This document shows, in pieces, positions 29,143-31,757 of a stretch of DNA of 31,757 nt. Made by a program: the position numbers and the translations under genes. The notes below the pieces were generated by a model, which saw only the letters and a program-made list of their open reading frames with translations, made no database searches and had not been told where the DNA came from. Source of the stretch: a virus; IMG/VR virus record IMGVR_UViG_3300042287_000220, positions 1 to 31,757 of that record. One strand, given 5' to 3'. The first letter of the stretch is position 1, and each line of letters starts with the position of its first letter.

Positions 29143-31757
29143 TATGTTCTCCCTACTGCTATTTCGACTAATCCAATATGGTCTGAATCGTAGTCTTTGA
29201 TGGCTTTACCGACCACTGTACCTACCTTGATATCTCCGCTGGCAGCTACTGCCACACCTGCTATTCCTGAAGTTATCAATATGTCACCTTTCTTAATCTT
29301 TCCTACTACCTTGCAGGGCACACGTCCCTGTAGGGCCACGAGATTTTTCAATCCCGGACAGGCTTCAAACATGGTATAGGCAGCGGTATTAGAAACAACA
29401 CCTGCTACTCGGGTATCACCTTTTACGGTGCTAACAGTGACTTCTTTGTCACCGCCAAACACCAGTACAGTACCTACTTCATACTGTTCATCACCTTCGT
29501 AGTTTTCTGCTAGGTCAGCAGAGTATGTGGCTTGAAGTCTCGATTCATTAGGCGAAGTGCCGGTGAGTGTCCATCTTCCTGTTATTGTACCTGCTGTGGT
29601 GTTACCACCAGTGGTTATTTCTGTAATCTGTGCAGTGGTCGCCGTAATAGTTGAACAAATTATAGGTGCGTTTGCTGCGCCAGTCTTGTTCTTAAATTCA
29701 TGTGAATCATTCCAATATGCAATTTTATTGTTGGCGGAAACTGCAGTATCACTTTGGATTAATATTCCGCCTACCGAATTAAACCCGTAGTATCGAATAT
29801 AACCACCAGAACCCCCCACTACATCTGTGTCTATGGACAAGTTGGTATCAATCTTGATACTCTGTACGTCTATGGTTCGACCACCAAAGTCTCCATTTGA
29901 GTCTCTGGCTATGAGCTCCGATGCTCCGACTAATGCAGATGATCCTGCTGAAGAGTTTATTATACTATAATTTACGTCTGCGGTACTACTAACACCACTA
30001 ACTCGTTTGAGAAATCCCACACTAGAATATTGTGTTTTCTTTATGGATCCGCCTTCGTCTACCACAGTGCTGAATGCTACTGCGCTAGGCGTAGAAGCAG
30101 TCACTGATGAATTACCTACTAAAGTATCTGGAGCCAGTGTTTCTAACTTGCTAACAGCAATAGCAGCAGCAGAGTTTATGTCTGCGTTTACTATGCTGGT
30201 TGCAAGATTTAATTTACTATATGCAATAGCAGCAGCAGAGTTTATGTCTGCGTTTACTATGCTAGTTGCAAGATTTAATTTACTATATGCAATAGCAGCA
30301 GCAGCATTAATATCACTATTAATGATCGAACCTGCCACAATCTGTGCATTAATCTGATTAAGTGCAGAATCCACTCCTGTTGTAAGCTCAAAGGCAATAT
30401 CACCAATTACGCTGGCATTTATAGCAGCATCACCTGAACCAGTGAATACTAGAGTATCTCCTGCCTTAGCATTAGTTACAGTATAGTCTTGCAAATTACT
30501 TGCTGTCAAGCTGCGTAGATTTACAGCATCCTGTGGATCCGTAGGATCTCCAAGACTAACGATCTTGTTGTTGGCCATCTGCATGGTTCCCTTCATGGCC
30601 AACGTGCCATTAAGGGCCATGAAACCACCTGTGATTGAAGGAATTAACTGCCCACTAGACACAGCTGATCCGTCGTGTTGCATGCCTAATCTTCTTTCGA
30701 TATAGATACGTGCAGCATTTTCTGTAGGCACAGTATCAGTAGCGTTGTCAGTGAATCCCGAATCAGTTGAAAATTCACTAATAGGTACGCCACGTTTGAA
30801 ACCAATACCGTCTAGATTGCTCAGCGCGATGCTGGCAGCAAAGGTCACAGAGCCTGTGCCTTGGTCAACTCTGAAGTATGGACCCACAGAGAAATTACCA
30901 AATTGATCAGTGGTAACATAAAATACACGACCAACATCTCGTTCCTCGACCTCAGTGTCTTCGTTAAGAGCGTTTACGCTTTGGCCATAAATTTCTTTGG
31001 GATAGTTAGTGTCTGCATATGATCCTGTACCTATTTCTAAGAGATCATGACTGGTTACACGAGTCAGAGAAATACGTATAGTTAAGTTACCTAGAGCACC
31101 ATTTGATCTTATAGGCACCGCCACTTTGGCAGTATAACTATCTCGATATGCTATCAAACTATCTACTAATGGTCTATTCAAATATACTCTTGCAAAAGTA
31201 GTATTGGTCACAGCTAACGCATCATACTGTGAGACTACGTACTCCTCACCTTTGAACATCAATTTACCACCAGTGAGCCTGCTGATATTTTGATCTGGCA
31301 CAGCTACAACTGGAAATTGTGTATCTCCCGCTCTACCGAATATTCTGGTAACGGTGTGTGTACCGATCTGGGTACCAGTAGTAGCAATCCCACTTGCTGC
31401 TCCGGGGGTCACTGCTAGTGTAAACGTATCAGGTGAGGGGGTAGATTGCACGAAATAATTGATGTTTGTACTTACACCTCCAGGTAGTGCACCTGTGGTT
31501 TTGAAACAGATAACATCATCGACAGCAAAACCGTGAGCAGTGACAGTGACCACACCGGGCGTAGCAATAGTGATTGTGGCACCCAGTTCTCCTCCAGCCA
31601 CCGCGGTCATTGTACCCGAAGCTGTACTTAGAGTTAAGGTGGCACCGCCTTGTGTAGCGCTGACAGTGATCTTTGAATCTGGAACCACACGTCCTGCAGC
31701 AGCAGCCACCAGAGTAATGGTTCCACTTACTCCTGATGTATAGGTAAAGGTAGTAGC
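29142..31757 (-). CDS. long tail fibre protein, 5' end outside the window
   Basis: The frame is open through 872 codons to the right edge; a GTG at 31709 is internal, since in-frame coding with the same Thr/Val-rich character continues upstream. The C-terminal 120 residues contain SADLAENYEGDEQYEVGTV, then GDTRVAGVVS, GRVPCKVVGKIKKGDIL and VGTVVGKAI. Such an end is common on phage fibres and resembles autoproteolytic or trimerisation domains of the peptidase G2 type. The middle has DIN-x-AAAIAYSKL repeats and the upstream part has the NYPKEIYG and ERDVGRVFYVTTDQFGNF fibre motifs. It probably forms a distal or long tail fibre. Confidence 0.8.
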   Translation of the reverse strand, partial: ATTFTYTSGVSGTITLVAAAAGRVVPDSKITVSATQGGATLTLSTASGTMTAVAGGELGATITIATPGVVTVTAHGFAVDDVICFKTTGALPGGVSTNINYFVQSTPSPDTFTLAVTPGAASGIATTGTQIGTHTVTRIFGRAGDTQFPVVAVPDQNISRLTGGKLMFKGEEYVVSQYDALAVTNTTFARVYLNRPLVDSLIAYRDSYTAKVAVPIRSNGALGNLTIRISLTRVTSHDLLEIGTGSYADTNYPKEIYGQSVNALNEDTEVEERDVGRVFYVTTDQFGNFSVGPYFRVDQGTGSVTFAASIALSNLDGIGFKRGVPISEFSTDSGFTDNATDTVPTENAARIYIERRLGMQHDGSAVSSGQLIPSITGGFMALNGTLAMKGTMQMANNKIVSLGDPTDPQDAVNLRSLTASNLQDYTVTNAKAGDTLVFTGSGDAAINASVIGDIAFELTTGVDSALNQINAQIVAGSIINSDINAAAAIAYSKLNLATSIVNADINSAAAIAYSKLNLATSIVNADINSAAAIAVSKLETLAPDTLVGNSSVTASTPSAVAFSTVVDEGGSIKKTQYSSVGFLKRVSGVSSTADVNYSIINSSAGSSALVGASELIARDSNGDFGGRTIDVQSIKIDTNLSIDTDVVGGSGGYIRYYGFNSVGGILIQSDTAVSANNKIAYWNDSHEFKNKTGAANAPIICSTITATTAQITEITTGGNTTAGTITGRWTLTGTSPNESRLQATYSADLAENYEGDEQYEVGTVLVFGGDKEVTVSTVKGDTRVAGVVSNTAAYTMFEACPGLKNLVALQGRVPCKVVGKIKKGDILITSGIAGVAVAASGDIKVGTVVGKAIKDYDSDHIGLVEIAVGRT
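30157..30306 (-). repeat. 66-bp tandem repeat in the long fibre gene
   Basis: Two copies at 30157-30222 and 30223-30288 differ at a single base that I can see, and a partial third starts at 30289. They encode 22-residue units reading SIVNADINSAAAIAYSKL then NLAT. Near-identity at DNA level indicates a recent duplication. Confidence 0.92.

Noticed and set aside
30160-30310. GCA/GCT-rich triplet runs resembling a microsatellite
   Set aside because: They encode the AAA of the AAAIA motif in the 66-bp fibre repeats and are explained by that coding repeat.
1-31757. tRNA genes, CRISPR array, integrase or insertion sequences
   Set aside because: I saw no cloverleaf with a T-arm consensus, no regularly spaced non-coding repeats and no recombinase or transposase motifs.

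Overview
The window looks like a piece of a T4-like myovirus (Caudoviricetes) genome, of the kind recovered from aquatic environments, infecting a Gram-negative host. The evidence is a gp44-type clamp-loader ATPase, a gp31/GroES-like co-chaperonin, a DsbA-like protein, PhoH, phage-type SpeD, long fibre genes, T4-type late promoters (TATAAATA or GATAAATA) and a GH19 endolysin with a paired i-spanin/o-spanin, which requires an outer membrane. Every gene except phoH is on the minus strand, and most are joined by TAATG or ATGA overlaps. No tRNA, integrase, transposase or CRISPR array was seen, and there is no gene-free stretch above 300 bases (the longest is about 140 bases, before phoH).

Layout in transcription order, from high to low coordinates. 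(1) 31757-21592: fibre and adhesin genes: a truncated long fibre, a YadA-like fibre, a fibre with W-x-FG-x-DG repeats, a C-type-lectin-like protein, and a large Ig-like protein. (2) 21592-18226: small conserved genes and replication/nucleotide genes: a DnaE-like fragment, a GroES-like protein, a MazG-like protein, gp44 and a DUF2452 protein. (3) 17449-18189: phoH on the plus strand, behind a structured leader that can form a pseudoknot next to its ribosome-binding site. (4) 17330-16048: two conserved phage proteins. (5) 16123-13260: a lysis operon bounded by an exact late promoter and a strong terminator: endolysin, i-spanin with embedded o-spanin, a DUF4337 membrane protein, a 39-residue membrane peptide, a holin and a small secreted protein. 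(6) 13282-9029: dnaJ, clpA and two unknown genes, starting from a consensus-like promoter that would make a leaderless dnaJ mRNA. (7) 9016-2793: a late unit of nine coupled genes, again bounded by a late promoter and a terminator. (8) 2810-1: a promoter overlapping that terminator drives dsbA-like, speD, a DUF3445 (heme-dependent N-demethylase family) gene and a radical SAM gene, followed by a second leaderless membrane-protein gene that runs off the window.

The most interesting part is unit 7. Several of its proteins begin with short peptides resembling the capsid-targeting sequence of T4 internal head proteins, and they carry many (I/L/V)-x-E-(A/G/S) sites of the type cut by the T4 prohead protease. 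Two carry enzyme-like domains: a nucleotidyltransferase and an HEXXH zinc peptidase. I infer that this operon encodes a set of proteins packaged in the capsid and possibly delivered into the host. Other notable points are the terminator/promoter composites at 2782-2823 and 13254-13290, the two leaderless promoters with identical geometry, and the DUF3445-SpeD-radical SAM metabolic cluster.
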